DNA of 64,000 nucleotides from Mycetocola lacteus. GTDB lineage: Bacteria; Actinomycetota; Actinomycetes; Actinomycetales; Microbacteriaceae. The first letter of the stretch is position 1; every line of letters starts with the position of its first letter. The notes beneath the pieces are model-generated. The model made no database searches. It had not been told where the DNA came from and saw only the letters and a program-made list of their open reading frames with translations. The stretch spans positions 469,563-533,562 of the forward strand of contig NZ_RCUY01000009.1 of the NCBI RefSeq assembly GCF_003667575.1. Reading direction: 5' to 3'. Positions 46,087 through 55,502 of this stretch are shown here, piece after piece. The position numbers and the translations under genes were made by a program.

Positions 46087-46833
46087 TTAGTACCAGTTCA
46101 GCGCCTGGGAGTGTGCCCAGGCACCACACGGCGAGCCGTAGCGGCCGGTGATGTAGCCCAGTCCCCAGTTGATCTGGGTAGCGGGGTTGGTGGCCCAGTC
46201 GGCACCGGCCGACGCCATCTTGCTGCCGGGCAGAGCCTGCGGGATGCCGTAGGCACCGCTGGGGTTGGCCGCGTTGTAGCGCCAACCAGACTCCTTGTTC
46301 CAGAGCGCGACGAGGCAGGCGTACTGATCCTGACCCCATCCGCGACCCATCACGATGTCGAAGGCGATCGCCTGAGCGGAGCCCGCGTTCGGCGGACCGG
46401 CGGGCGGCGCCGAAGCGTTACCCGCGGGGGCGTTGCTTCCGGTCGTCTTGGTGGTCTTCGTGGTGCCGGTCTTTCCCGAGCTATCCGCGGTGTCATCCGC
46501 GGGAGGCGGAGTCACGGGAGCCTTGGGGATCAGTGCGACGTCAAAGCCGTCACGAGAGAAGTCGTTTGAGTACTCCCCGGATGCCTCCAGCGCCTGGGTC
46601 GCGGACGTCAGAACGTCTGCGGAGACCGGCGCAAAGGGCGAAGTACGGTAGGGGGACGCAACGGCTCCACCGGAGGGATCAATCACGGTCGTCAGCACAA
46701 AGCCTGCGGATGCCGCAAAGGCGATGCAACCAAGAAAGACCCGACCCCGGGAGAAGGGACGTACGGGCACCGGGCGCCGATTACGAATGCGGCGCGCGGG
46801 TGCGGCGGGTGCGGGAGCTAGATGTTTTGTCAC
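46087..46833 (-). CDS. secreted transglycosylase-like (APF/RPF-type) protein, copy 1
   Basis: A 248-residue secreted protein: basic N-terminus, a hydrophobic signal/anchor helix (about residues 28-46), a Thr/Ala/Pro linker, and a C-terminal catalytic-like domain of about 90 residues (GWGQDQYACLVALWNKESGWRY, then SGAYGIPQALPGSKMASAGADW). This is the domain found in aggregation-promoting and resuscitation-type factors, a lysozyme-like fold; the Glu in NKESGW would be catalytic. GTG at 46833 is chosen because it aligns with the neighbouring paralogue (VTKH versus VGKH). Likely peptidoglycan remodelling. Confidence 0.87.
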   Translation of the reverse strand: MTKHLAPAPAAPARRIRNRRPVPVRPFSRGRVFLGCIAFAASAGFVLTTVIDPSGGAVASPYRTSPFAPVSADVLTSATQALEASGEYSNDFSRDGFDVALIPKAPVTPPPADDTADSSGKTGTTKTTKTTGSNAPAGNASAPPAGPPNAGSAQAIAFDIVMGRGWGQDQYACLVALWNKESGWRYNAANPSGAYGIPQALPGSKMASAGADWATNPATQINWGLGYITGRYGSPCGAWAHSQALNWY

Positions 46834-46918
46834 GATTTGATAAAGCATACGCGGCGATTCGTGATCTGGCCAGCAGCGACCCCCCGTTTGGGGCAAAAAG
46901 ATTGGTTTGAGTGTCTGG

Positions 46919-47593
46919 CTAGTACCAGTTCACGGCCTGCGAATGCGACCACGCGCCGCAGGGCGAACCATAACGGCCCGAGATATAGCCCAGGCCCCAC
47001 TTGATCTGAGTCGCGGGGTTTGACTCCCAGTCCGCGCCGGCCGAGGCCATCTTGCGTCCCGGCAGCGCCTGCGGGATGCCATAGGCCCCGCTGGAGCGGT
47101 TAGCGGCATTGACCCGCCAGTTGGATTCCTTCTGCCAGAGCTTCTCCAGGCAGAGGTACTGCTCATCTCCCCAACCGCGCTCACGCACCATCGAAAGCGC
47201 AACCGAGCGCGCGCCACCGGGATCGGCAACTACGGCTCGACCAGGGGTTTTGTCTGCGTTGGCGGCGGCCTTATCATCGACCGGATCGGGCTCGGGGGCC
47301 CGCTCGATCATCGCGATCTCATAGCCGTGACGAGAAAAGGAGTTATCGTAGTCGGCGGTACTGACCAGGGTTTGACCCGGATCCACCGTGCGCGCCTCGC
47401 CGACGGTGGCGAGCTGATAATAGGGCGATGCGGTCGCTCCCGAGTAGGGGTCGATAATGCTCACCATCAGGAAGCCGGAGACCGCGGCAAAGGAAACCCC
47501 CGCCACCGCGCGCCGTCCCCTGGGGCGCGCATTCCGCGACGGTCGATTGGGAACGCGCTGCTGCGCCTGAGAATTAGCTCGGTGTTTGCCCAC
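46919..47593 (-). CDS. secreted transglycosylase-like (APF/RPF-type) protein, copy 2
   Basis: A 224-residue paralogue of the adjacent copy, with the same layout: basic N-terminus (GKHRANSQAQ), hydrophobic segment, IIDPYSGATASPYY linker, and C-terminal lysozyme-like domain with the Glu in WQKESNWRVNAA and SGAYGIPQALPGRKMASAGADW. GTG start. The sequence upstream (TAGGCT then AAATCGTG) mirrors that of copy 1 (TATGCT then AAATCGTG), suggesting a duplicated promoter and start. Both may be active at different stages. Confidence 0.88.
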   Translation of the reverse strand: MGKHRANSQAQQRVPNRPSRNARPRGRRAVAGVSFAAVSGFLMVSIIDPYSGATASPYYQLATVGEARTVDPGQTLVSTADYDNSFSRHGYEIAMIERAPEPDPVDDKAAANADKTPGRAVVADPGGARSVALSMVRERGWGDEQYLCLEKLWQKESNWRVNAANRSSGAYGIPQALPGRKMASAGADWESNPATQIKWGLGYISGRYGSPCGAWSHSQAVNWY

Positions 47594-47636
47594 GATTTCC
47601 CTAGCCTAGCCCACCGATGTCAAAAGCGCCACGTAC

Positions 47637-48188
47637 TTAGCGCACCGAGAGCATGACGTTGATGACCTCGTCCAGCACCAGATCCACCTGCTCCTCGGAG
47701 TATCCCCCACGCTCAGCCCCGAAGGTCACCGTACGCACGCGATCCACCGAGAGCGGGGTCCCCTCCTGGAAATAGCCACGCAGTTCGACGGCAAACGCGT
47801 CCACATCATCCACCGAATACCCCTGGGTAAAGCGGCCCACGCGACGGAAGCGCTCGCGACTGGGGCGAGCCAGACGGTTGAGCAGGACCTGGGCGGTCTC
47901 GCGGACCTGCACCAGCCAGGCGTCCTGTCCGGACTGGGCCAGCGCAATCTCACGCTCGCGCGAGGCAAAGGCGTCCTCCAGGCGCTCAAGCGCCGCATCC
48001 ACATGCCCGGTCGAGTACCCCTTCTTTACCAGCTTGAAGGAGGTCTCACGGATCTGGGCACTGGTCAGTGCGTCCTTATCGCCGGGTGCGGCATCGTAAG
48101 CGGTGCGGGCGCGCTCGAGGAAACCGTCAACATCCGCGGGACGATACCCGCGCACACCGCGCTTGTTCTCGGGAAAAGTCGTAGGCAC
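47637..48188 (-). CDS. DivIVA-domain protein
   Basis: A 183-residue protein with two copies of a DivIVA-domain motif: FPENKRGVRGYRPADVDGFLERA near the N-terminus (residues 5-27, read in parts) and FRRVGRFTQGYSVDDVDAFA further on, plus a third weaker copy near GGYSEEQVDLVLD. DivIVA-type domains bind curved membrane or coiled-coil partners. Family members next to cdsA and frr are common in actinobacteria and unknown in function. It lies 30 bp after cdsA. Confidence 0.87.
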   Translation of the reverse strand: MPTTFPENKRGVRGYRPADVDGFLERARTAYDAAPGDKDALTSAQIRETSFKLVKKGYSTGHVDAALERLEDAFASREREIALAQSGQDAWLVQVRETAQVLLNRLARPSRERFRRVGRFTQGYSVDDVDAFAVELRGYFQEGTPLSVDRVRTVTFGAERGGYSEEQVDLVLDEVINVMLSVR

Positions 48189-48218
48189 GAGGGACCTCCT
48201 GGGGTGAGTAGGCAGAGC

Positions 48219-49232
48219 CTAGTGAACCGCGCTAGAGAGCGGACTAAAGATCATAAACAGGGCAAAGGCAAGCGGGGCGGAGGGCAGCATCGAGTCGATG
48301 CGGTCCAGGAATCCGCCGTGACCCGGCAGCCAGGACGACATGTCCTTGATCCCGATGTCACGCTTGATCAGCGATTCGCCCAGGTCGCCGAAGGTGGCCG
48401 AAACGGTGAGCAGTGCTCCCAGGATCATTCCCACCCAGAAGGGCACCTCGAGCATGAAAATGGCCAGCAGGATTCCGGCAATCTGCGCGGCAATCGCCGC
48501 GCCGGCCAGACCCTCCCAGGTCTTCTTGGGGCTAATCTTCGGGGCCATGGGGTGCTTGCCGAAGCTCAAACCGCTCGCATACGCACCCACATCCACACTG
48601 ACCACCACGATGAGGAAGGCCAGGGTCCACCATTCGCCGTGCTCCTGCCGGGTGAGCAGCACCGCGAAGGAGGCCATCAGCGGAACGTAGACCTGGACCA
48701 GGAACACCACCAGGACATCCCGCAGGATCTCCGGGGCCGTACGCTCATCGGCCTCGATCATCTGGGCGATCAAGCGCCACACCACCACGACGGCGATTCC
48801 ACCGAGCAGAGTGCTCCAGATCAGAACCGGGTCGGCGATGTAGGAGGCCACCACCATGGCGGCACCGGCCAAAACATTGGGGATCGGGTCAACCTTGCGC
48901 GGCGTCAGGCGCAGCGCGTTGACCAGCTCCAGCGTGGTAAACACCACAAAGGCCAGCGCCAGGATCGCAAACAGATCCTTGATCACGATCAGGCTCACCA
49001 GCAGCACGCCGCCAAGACCCAGACCGATCAGGATCGCCAGCACCAGGTTGCGACCGGTGCGGGCGGCGATGCGCTCGTTGACCTGGTCAACCTGCGCGCG
49101 CGTCTCCTGAACCTTACGTTCGATATCGGCGCGGGTCGCCTTCAACTGCGCGTGCAGCACCTCACGTGAGGAGTGCGACTCCCCCGTGGTGCCGGGCTCG
49201 GGATCGCCCGGGGCACCCGTGACCTTAGCCAC
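48219..49232 (-). CDS. cdsA: phosphatidate cytidylyltransferase
   Basis: A 337-residue membrane enzyme that makes CDP-diacylglycerol, the precursor of phosphatidylglycerol, cardiolipin and phosphatidylinositol. The CDS signature SFGKHPMAPKISPKKTWEG and the C-terminal KRDIGIKDMSSWLPGHGGFLD (read in parts) are both present, with about eight membrane helices and a cytoplasmic N-terminus of 55 charged residues. GTG start, 42 bp after frr; part of the pyrH-frr-cdsA block. Confidence 0.96.
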   Translation of the reverse strand: MAKVTGAPGDPEPGTTGESHSSREVLHAQLKATRADIERKVQETRAQVDQVNERIAARTGRNLVLAILIGLGLGGVLLVSLIVIKDLFAILALAFVVFTTLELVNALRLTPRKVDPIPNVLAGAAMVVASYIADPVLIWSTLLGGIAVVVVWRLIAQMIEADERTAPEILRDVLVVFLVQVYVPLMASFAVLLTRQEHGEWWTLAFLIVVVSVDVGAYASGLSFGKHPMAPKISPKKTWEGLAGAAIAAQIAGILLAIFMLEVPFWVGMILGALLTVSATFGDLGESLIKRDIGIKDMSSWLPGHGGFLDRIDSMLPSAPLAFALFMIFSPLSSAVH

Positions 49233-49274
49233 GAGCGCCTCCGAGCGAATCGATGATCGAGATGATGACCAAGA

Positions 49275-49829
49275 TCAGATCTCGAGCAGCTCGGCTTCTT
49301 TACGCTTCAGGGCCTCGTCGATCGCATCGGTGTGCGACTTGGTGAGAACCTCAAGCTCCTTCTCGCCACGGGTCACGTCGTCCTCGCCGACCTCGCTCTT
49401 GAGGGCGTCGAGTTCTTCCTTGGCCTTGCGACGGATGTTGCGCACGGCAACCTTGGCGTCCTCACCCTTGGTGCGAACCAGCTTGACGAACTCCTTGCGA
49501 CGCTCCTCGGTGAGCTCGGGCAGGGTCACGCGGATGACGGATCCGTCGTTCGAAGGGTTGGCACCCAGGTTCGGGATGTCGCGGATCGCGTTCTCGATGT
49601 CGCGCAGTGCACCCTTGTCGTACGGGCTCACCAGGATGGTGCGAGCCTCAATGTTCTGCAGTCCGGCCAGCTGCGAGAGCGGGGTCGGGGTGCCGTAGTA
49701 GCTCACGATTACCTTCTGGAACATCTGAGGGTTGGCGCGACCGGTACGCACACCGGCAAAATCTTCCTTGGCAACCTCGACGGCCTTGGCCATACGCGCG
49801 CCGGTGTCGGTCAGTACTTCCGCAATCAC
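49275..49829 (-). CDS. frr: ribosome recycling factor
   Basis: A 184-residue RRF that, with EF-G, splits post-termination ribosomes. The GTG at 49829 is chosen for the ribosome site AAGGAG 5 nt upstream and the standard length; an in-frame ATG 12 codons upstream is less likely. The conserved [22 protein letters not shown] and [19 protein letters not shown] blocks are visible. It follows pyrH by 78 bp. Confidence 0.97.
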   Translation of the reverse strand: MIAEVLTDTGARMAKAVEVAKEDFAGVRTGRANPQMFQKVIVSYYGTPTPLSQLAGLQNIEARTILVSPYDKGALRDIENAIRDIPNLGANPSNDGSVIRVTLPELTEERRKEFVKLVRTKGEDAKVAVRNIRRKAKEELDALKSEVGEDDVTRGEKELEVLTKSHTDAIDEALKRKEAELLEI

Positions 49830-49907
49830 GGGGACTCCTTCAACTTTCTTAGGGGCTCGGTTCATTCTACCGGGAACGGCGTGATACCCGAGCAGGTTGG
49901 GGTGGAA

Positions 49908-50621
49908 CTAGTTGCGAACGAGGGTTCCGATTTCCGCACCCAGGATGGCCTTGGTGACGTTTCCTGCGGGTTCCATCCCAAACACGCGCATCGGCATGCC
50001 GTTGTCCATGCACAGGCTGAACGAGGTCGAGTCCACAACCTTGAGGCCACGCTGCAGCGCCTCCTGGTAGGTGATCTCCTCGATCCGGGTCGCGGTGGAG
50101 TCGATGCGCGGGTCGGCGGTGTAGACACCATCCACACCGTTCTTGGCCACCAGGACCACGTCGGCCTCGATTTCCAGGGCGCGCTGGGCGGCCACGGTGT
50201 CGGTGGAGAAGTAGGGCAGACCGGCACCGGCACCGAAGATGACCACGCGACCCTTTTCCATGTGGCGCTCGGCGCGGCGCGGGATGTACTGCTCGGCAAC
50301 CTGGGTCATCTCGATGGCCGACTGCACACGCGTGGTGGCACCGGCCTGCTCGAGGAAGTCCTGCAGGGCGAGGGCGTTCATGACGGTGCCCAGCATGCCC
50401 ATGTAGTCGGCGCGGCCGCGGTCCATGCCGCGGGTGGAGAGCTCGGCACCGCGGAAGAAGTTTCCGCCGCCAACCACGATGGCGATCTCCACGGTCTTGG
50501 CCGCTTCGGCGATCTCCTTGGCGATGGCGCTCACCACGTCGGGGTTCACACCGAGGGATCCGCCACCGAAGGCCTCACCCGAGAGTTTCAGAAGGACGCG
50601 TCGTTTTTCGCTCGAGGCCAT
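49908..50621 (-). CDS. pyrH: UMP kinase
   Basis: A 237-residue hexameric UMP kinase of the amino-acid kinase fold. [24 protein letters not shown] and DGVYTADPR are the expected nucleotide- and UMP-binding blocks. The start at 50621 (MASSEKRRV) has GGGA upstream and gives the standard length. A terminator at 50692-50727 separates it from tsf, so it probably has its own promoter. Confidence 0.97.
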   Translation of the reverse strand: MASSEKRRVLLKLSGEAFGGGSLGVNPDVVSAIAKEIAEAAKTVEIAIVVGGGNFFRGAELSTRGMDRGRADYMGMLGTVMNALALQDFLEQAGATTRVQSAIEMTQVAEQYIPRRAERHMEKGRVVIFGAGAGLPYFSTDTVAAQRALEIEADVVLVAKNGVDGVYTADPRIDSTATRIEEITYQEALQRGLKVVDSTSFSLCMDNGMPMRVFGMEPAGNVTKAILGAEIGTLVRN

Positions 50622-50691
50622 GGTGTATTTCCCTTTCGGTGTTTCGTTTGTATTGTCCAGGCTAGTGCTTCGCCCCTGGCTGGCGACAGCG

Positions 50692-50727
50692 AAAAGGAGT
50701 CCGGATCGCAAATGCAATCCGGACTCC
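50692..50727 (-). terminator. rho-independent terminator of rpsB-tsf
   Basis: GGAGTCCGGAT and ATCCGGACTCC pair around CGCAAATGCA; on the minus strand the stem is followed by TTTT. Confidence 0.85.
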
Positions 50728-50739
50728 TATCGGGTGAGA

Positions 50740-51567
50740 CTAGGCGCCGACCTTGAACCGGAGGAATCCGGTAACGGTCAGGCCTGCGTCCTCGAGCACC
50801 TTGGCAACGTTGATCTTGTTGTCCTTGGCGTAGTCCTGCTCGAGCAGGGCAACCTGCTTGAAGTAGGAGGTCAGACGACCCTCGATGATCTTCGGCAGGG
50901 CTGCCTCGGGCTTGCCCTCGCTGCGGCTGATCTCGGTCACAATCTCGCGCTCCTTCTCGACGGCGTCCGCGGGGACGTCCTCACGAGTCAGAACCGACGG
51001 GTTTGCGAAGGAGATGTGCTGCGCGATCGAGCGAGCGGTCTCGGCGTCCGAACCGGTGTAGGCCACAACCACGCCCAGCTGGGGCGGCAGGTCCTTGTTG
51101 GTGCGGTGCAGGTAAACCTCGAACGCGTCACCCTTCAGGGCACCGACGCGACGCAGTTCAACCTTCTCGCCGATGATGGCGGCCTCATCGCTGATGAGGT
51201 CGGCAACGGTCTTGTCGCCGGCCGGAGCGGCCAGGGCGGACTCAACCGAGTCGGCACCGGCAGCGGCAACCGCGGCCAGTACGTCATCGGCGAGCTTGCC
51301 GAAGCGCTCGTTCTTGGCAACGAAGTCGGTCTCGCAAGCGAGCTCGAGCAGGTAGGTGACGCCGTCCTTCTCAGTGGTGGCAACAAGGCCCTCGCTGGTG
51401 GAGCGGTCGGCACGCTTCGCGTTACCCTTTGCACCCTTCAGACGCAGGATCTCGGTGGCCTTCTCGACGTCTCCGCCGGCCTCCTCAAGCGCCTTCTTGG
51501 TGTCGACCATACCGGTGCCCAGGGCCTCGCGGAGGGCCTTCAGGTCGGCAATGCTGAAATTAGCCAT
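50740..51567 (-). CDS. tsf: translation elongation factor Ts
   Basis: A 275-residue EF-Ts, the guanine exchange factor for EF-Tu. The N-terminal helical domain (ADLKALREALGTGMVDTKKA) and the conserved TDFVAKNERF segment are visible. It lies 26 bp after rpsB and ends at a terminator. Confidence 0.97.
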   Translation of the reverse strand: MANFSIADLKALREALGTGMVDTKKALEEAGGDVEKATEILRLKGAKGNAKRADRSTSEGLVATTEKDGVTYLLELACETDFVAKNERFGKLADDVLAAVAAAGADSVESALAAPAGDKTVADLISDEAAIIGEKVELRRVGALKGDAFEVYLHRTNKDLPPQLGVVVAYTGSDAETARSIAQHISFANPSVLTREDVPADAVEKEREIVTEISRSEGKPEAALPKIIEGRLTSYFKQVALLEQDYAKDNKINVAKVLEDAGLTVTGFLRFKVGA

Positions 51568-51593
51568 GGTATTAACCCCTCGTGGTTCGGTTG

Positions 51594-52448
51594 TTACTTG
51601 GACTCTGCGTCGGCTGCTTCGACAGCAACCTCGGTGGCCTCGGCAGCAGCCTCGACCGGAGCCTCAGCAGCGGCCTCGGTTGCCTCGGCACCGGCGAGGA
51701 GCTCCTGCTCCCACTCGGCCAGCGGCTCTGCGGCGGTCTCGCCCTCGGCGGGCTTCTGGTGACGCTGGATCAGACCCTCGGCAGCGGCGTCGGCGATCAC
51801 GCGGGTCAGCAGGCTGACGGAGCGGATGGCGTCGTCGTTACCCGGGATCGGGTAGGAAACCTCGTCCGGGTCACAGTTGGTGTCGAGGATACCGATAACC
51901 GGGATACCCAGCTTCTTGGCCTCGTCGATTGCCAGGTGCTCCTTCTTGGTGTCAACAACCCACAGCGCAGACGGAGTCTTGGTGAGGTTGCGGATACCAC
52001 CGAGCGACTTGTGGAGCTTGTCCAGCTCGCGCTTCTTGATGAGGAGTTCCTTCTTGGTGAATCCCGACTTCGAGGTGTCCTCGAAGTCCAGCTCCTCGAG
52101 CTCCTTCATGCGAGCGAGGCGCTTCGACACGGTGTTGAAGTTGGTCAGCAGACCACCCAGCCAGCGCTGGTTCACGTAGGGCTGGCCCACGCGGGTTGCC
52201 TGCTCGGCGATGGACTCCTGAGCCTGCTTCTTGGTACCCACGAAGAGGATGGTGCCGCCGTGAGCGACGGTCTCCTTGACGAAGTCGTAAGCCTTGTCGA
52301 TGTAACCCAGCGACTGCTGCAGGTCGATGATGTAGATACCCGAACGCTCGGTGAAAATGAAGCGCTTCATCTTCGGGTTCCAACGGCGGGTCTGGTGCCC
52401 GAAGTGCACGCCGCTGTCGAGCAGCTGGCGGATAGTAACGACGGCCAT
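51594..52448 (-). CDS. rpsB: 30S ribosomal protein S2
   Basis: A 284-residue S2. The typical opening ([20 protein letters not shown]), [14 protein letters not shown] segment and [17 protein letters not shown] are present. About 50 acidic/Ala residues extend the C-terminus. A long leader of about 150 nt follows the promoter and contains two stem-loops, which may carry translational autoregulation as in other S2 leaders. Confidence 0.97.
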   Translation of the reverse strand: MAVVTIRQLLDSGVHFGHQTRRWNPKMKRFIFTERSGIYIIDLQQSLGYIDKAYDFVKETVAHGGTILFVGTKKQAQESIAEQATRVGQPYVNQRWLGGLLTNFNTVSKRLARMKELEELDFEDTSKSGFTKKELLIKKRELDKLHKSLGGIRNLTKTPSALWVVDTKKEHLAIDEAKKLGIPVIGILDTNCDPDEVSYPIPGNDDAIRSVSLLTRVIADAAAEGLIQRHQKPAEGETAAEPLAEWEQELLAGAEATEAAAEAPVEAAAEATEVAVEAADAESK

Positions 52449-52479
52449 GGTCGTACTCCTTATATAGTTTCTCGGTTGA

Positions 52480-52545
52480 TCCGAACACCGACGGCGTTCG
52501 GCCTGGTGCCCGGCACAGCCCCGCAGACCCTTCTTTCAAAGGGTG
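52480..52545 (-). promoter_or_regulatory. structured rpsB leader
   Basis: Two stem-loops in the leader: ACCCTT/AAGGGT (52527-52544) and an imperfect CGAAC/GTTCG stem (52482-52500). Position suggests a role in S2 autoregulation; no match to a known class was verified. Confidence 0.4.
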
Positions 52546-52608
52546 ACCGATGGGGGTTGTGCATGATCCGAGCACGCGTAGTCGCCCTCATACGAAGGCG
52601 CTCTTGTT

Positions 52609-52637
52609 ATCTTAGCAGGATCCGCGTCCTCATCGAA
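52609..52637 (-). promoter_or_regulatory. promoter of rpsB-tsf
   Basis: On the minus strand, -35 TTCGAT and -10 TAAGAT with a 17-bp spacer, about 150 nt before the rpsB start. Confidence 0.5.
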
Positions 52638-52693
52638 TTCCCGCGCGTCGCGCTTGCCGGTCCGTGGTGACAGCCTGGGTCCACGTGGGGAGA

Positions 52694-53425
52694 TTAGCTG
52701 TCTGCGCTCGCGTTTTCGTTCATCTCGTAGACGGCGGTGACCGCCCCGTCCGAGCTTGAGAGGGTCAACACCTCGAGGTCGCGACCGCCGGAAGCCCAGG
52801 CGACCCGAGCAATCGCCTTGGTCACCTGGTTCATGGTTTCCTGGCGCTCCTCGGTGTAGGTGACACCCGGGCGGGTAGCAAGCACCGCGACAAAATGCCC
52901 CGGCTCGGTCTCCTCCACCGATTGCACACACCCGTCGACGCCACACAGGGTTCCGTCGAAGTCGAGCAGGTTATTGGTGATCTTGGTGATGCGCGTTGTT
53001 GTATCGTCCTGGGCAGAGAGTCCCGTGGTTAGCCGCTTGATGAGTTCGATCCCGCTGAAGTCATCGCCCGGTAGACCCGAGTCGCCGCCGGTGTTGCCCT
53101 CGGGATCATCGGTACTGTCATCGTCGAGCCAGGAGTCATCGTCATCGTCAGACCAGCGGTCGCCGGTCTCGGGTTCGGACGTGCTGGGTTCGCGTTTGGT
53201 CAGGTCGGTAATCTGATCGGCGATATGCTCGCTCACCGCGGCACGCTGAGCCTGAGCTCCCGCCGCCGAGGCGATCACCAGGCTCAGACCACCGGCCAGC
53301 AGGATTACCAGGGCGGCGGCTGCACTCACCCAGAGGGTGCGGTTGCGAGAAAACCATCCGCCCGTTTGGACCGGTGCCGGTGGGATCGGCGAATACTGCG
53401 ATGTGGGTGCGTTGTTGAGTGTCAT
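52694..53425 (-). CDS. hypothetical Pro-rich membrane-anchored protein A
   Basis: A 243-residue protein: Pro-rich cytoplasmic N-terminus (residues 1-30), a membrane helix (about 32-55), an acidic linker (about 80-115, with runs of Asp), and an extracytoplasmic domain with a Cys pair (LCGVDGCVQS). It resembles the neighbour at 53451-54314 in architecture (Pro-rich start, one helix, small external domain), suggesting a related pair. I do not recognise a family. Confidence 0.65.
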   Translation of the reverse strand: MTLNNAPTSQYSPIPPAPVQTGGWFSRNRTLWVSAAAALVILLAGGLSLVIASAAGAQAQRAAVSEHIADQITDLTKREPSTSEPETGDRWSDDDDDSWLDDDSTDDPEGNTGGDSGLPGDDFSGIELIKRLTTGLSAQDDTTTRITKITNNLLDFDGTLCGVDGCVQSVEETEPGHFVAVLATRPGVTYTEERQETMNQVTKAIARVAWASGGRDLEVLTLSSSDGAVTAVYEMNENASADS

Positions 53426-53450
53426 CTCGGTTCCTCTCCGGAGGGATCGA

Positions 53451-54314
53451 CTAGTTGATCGAGGTCACGTCCAGCGGGGCCCGGGTGGAACAGCTCACCC
53501 GAGCATCGCTGGATTCGATTTCGACACTGGCCAGCGGATGCCCGCGCACCACCATCAGATACAGCAGACTGCCGGCCACATTGCGGCACTCACCCTGAGA
53601 CATCTGAGCCGAGTCCAGGGACACGTAGATGTTGGCCTCGGATCCATACTCGTAATAGCTCTCAATCAGGTCCGGAGACACACCGGTCTCGCGCAGGGCC
53701 TTTCTGAGCAGCCCCTCGCCCTTCTCATCGTCGTCGCGATTGAGGTCATAAAGCTTGTAGTCACGGACGCCATCAAACTTGGAAATGACGGCATCCACGC
53801 GGGCCGCATCGGCCCGCATCGCGGTTGCTGCGCCCAGGGCACGTCCCCCGAAGATCCCTCCGACCACGGCGAGGATCAGGGCCAATCCGGCACCCAGCAG
53901 GATAAACAGGAGCGCACGGTTGCCAGATGCGGGCGGTGCCGGCGGAATGCCGAGCCCTCCGTTCCCGGGGCCGATCTGCGCGTCGGGCATCACGGCGGTC
54001 ACGCCGGCAAAGCGTGCTCCGTTGCCCGGGAGGGCAGCAGGCTGCCCCCAGGCCGGAGGTGCGGGGTGCGCCGGATTCACCTGGGGCTGGCCCGCCGCGG
54101 GCACACCGGGGTTCACCTGGGGCTGGCCCGCCCCGGGCACACCGGGGTTCACCTGGGGCTGGCCCGCCCCGGGCACACCGGGGTTCACCTGGGGCTGGCC
54201 CGGTGCCGGAGCGGCCGGAGTTGTCGGCGGCGGTCCCACCACCGGTGAGGTCGGCGGCGTAAACACCGGGTCACGGGGCGGCTGTCCGCTCTCGGGCGGA
54301 TGGGGCTGGCTCAT
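53451..54314 (-). CDS. hypothetical Pro-rich membrane-anchored protein B
   Basis: A 287-residue protein. The first 120 residues are Pro/Gln/Gly-rich and include four copies of a 12-residue unit of the form GQPQVNPGVPGA; a membrane helix (about residues 128-150, ALLFILLGAGLALILAVVGG) is followed by an external domain. The start at 54314 (MSQPHPPESGQP) is preferred over an ATG five codons upstream. Adjacent to a protein of similar layout; function unknown. Confidence 0.65.
   Translation of the reverse strand: MSQPHPPESGQPPRDPVFTPPTSPVVGPPPTTPAAPAPGQPQVNPGVPGAGQPQVNPGVPGAGQPQVNPGVPAAGQPQVNPAHPAPPAWGQPAALPGNGARFAGVTAVMPDAQIGPGNGGLGIPPAPPASGNRALLFILLGAGLALILAVVGGIFGGRALGAATAMRADAARVDAVISKFDGVRDYKLYDLNRDDDEKGEGLLRKALRETGVSPDLIESYYEYGSEANIYVSLDSAQMSQGECRNVAGSLLYLMVVRGHPLASVEIESSDARVSCSTRAPLDVTSIN
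54076..54203 (-). repeat. 36-bp tandem repeat coding for a Pro-rich segment
   Basis: Four near-identical 36-bp units on the plus-strand pattern TTCACCTGGGGCTGGCCCG encode GQPQVNP(G/A)xP motifs within the Pro-rich N-terminus of the minus-strand protein. Length polymorphism between strains is likely. Confidence 0.85.
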
Positions 54315-54473
54315 GGCGAAGGTCCTCACGGGTTGGGGCGCACACCTCGGCGGGGTATCTCCGCTCGCAAACCGTGTGCGCGCTGCACCGTGACTCTATG
54401 CGCCAGCCCGCGCGCATCCCGCCTGTTTGGCAGGTACCGACGTGAGCACTGTCGCCCCGCCTGCCACTCCCGA

Positions 54474-55463
54474 TTAGCGCCAGCCCAGGCGCGGGGCCAC
54501 CTCACCGATCAGGAGCTCCAGCGAGCGCAGAATCAGGGCGTGTTCGGGATCCACAGAGTGCACCTGGAAGGACAGCTGGGTCGCTCGATTCAGCACCGAG
54601 TCCGCCCCGAGCGAGGCCACCACGGTGTCCACATCCCCCACGTGGACGTCGAGTTTGCGCAGCAGGTCGTCCCGCTCCAGGGTGTCCACCTGATCGCCGA
54701 GGACCACCCGGGCCAGCGGCGCCGCCCGATAGCGGCGCTCGGCCAGGGCTCGCGCGGCCTCGTTATCGTCGGCGACAAACACGCTGCGGGCAACCGACAC
54801 CCGACGCGGGGCACCTTCGGGTAACGCCGCCTCATACGCGTCGATGATCGGGTGTTGCAGATCGGCCAGGCTCGCCTCGGGGTTCTCCGGTGGACGCGGC
54901 TGCGACCGGGAGAGCTGGAGGCCCAGCCCCTCGTGCCCCGCTCGCTCGGCCAGGGGAGGCGTGAAGGTCGCGAACCAGAGCCGCTCCGCCAGCGTGGGTG
55001 CCGGCGGATACAGGAGGTTTTCGGTCGTGCCAAAGTTCTCCCCGCGCAGCGCGCTGCGCAGCGTCTGGAAGTTGTCATCGAAGGCGCGATGACGATCCGC
55101 AAACTCCAGCCCGAAGGCCGGGAACGAACCGGGGGTGCCGCCCGACCCGAAGCCCAGCTCGAGTCGCTCCCCCGAAATCGCATCCAGCACCGCCGCATCC
55201 TCGGCCGTCCGCACGGCATTTTCCATTCCCAGGGTGATGATCCCGGTACCCAGCCGAATGCGGCTGGTCTGCGCGGCCGCGGCAGCCAGCAACACCAGCG
55301 GCGAGGGCAATCCGCCCTCATCGCGGTGGAAGTGATGCTGGGCTACCCAGGCGCTATCGAAGCCCAGGTGCTCGGCCTCCCGGATCTGTTCGATCGCCAA
55401 CCGGTAGCGTTCGGGGGCGGATACGTCGTCGAGGACTCGGGTAAAGAAGGCGAGTTCAGGCAT
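54474..55463 (-). CDS. LLM class flavin-dependent monooxygenase
   Basis: A 329-residue luciferase-like protein: PELAFFTRVLDDV opening, GFDSAWVAQHHFHRDEGGLPSP and IRLGTGIITLGMENAVRTAED typical of the bacterial luciferase-like fold, and ERLELGFGSGGTP. Shorter and different from the SsuD-like copy at 19081. It is the last gene of the peptide-type ABC operon, 39 bp after the fused ATPase. LLM enzymes beside ABC importers often oxidise the imported compound; the substrate is unknown. Confidence 0.9.
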   Translation of the reverse strand: MPELAFFTRVLDDVSAPERYRLAIEQIREAEHLGFDSAWVAQHHFHRDEGGLPSPLVLLAAAAAQTSRIRLGTGIITLGMENAVRTAEDAAVLDAISGERLELGFGSGGTPGSFPAFGLEFADRHRAFDDNFQTLRSALRGENFGTTENLLYPPAPTLAERLWFATFTPPLAERAGHEGLGLQLSRSQPRPPENPEASLADLQHPIIDAYEAALPEGAPRRVSVARSVFVADDNEAARALAERRYRAAPLARVVLGDQVDTLERDDLLRKLDVHVGDVDTVVASLGADSVLNRATQLSFQVHSVDPEHALILRSLELLIGEVAPRLGWR

Positions 55464-55502
55464 GAAGCGGAGATCTCTTTCGTTTGGGGATGAGAACGGG
55501 TT

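Noticed and set aside
54076..54203. CRISPR-like direct repeats
   Set aside because: The 36-bp units are adjacent with no spacers and lie in frame inside a coding region.
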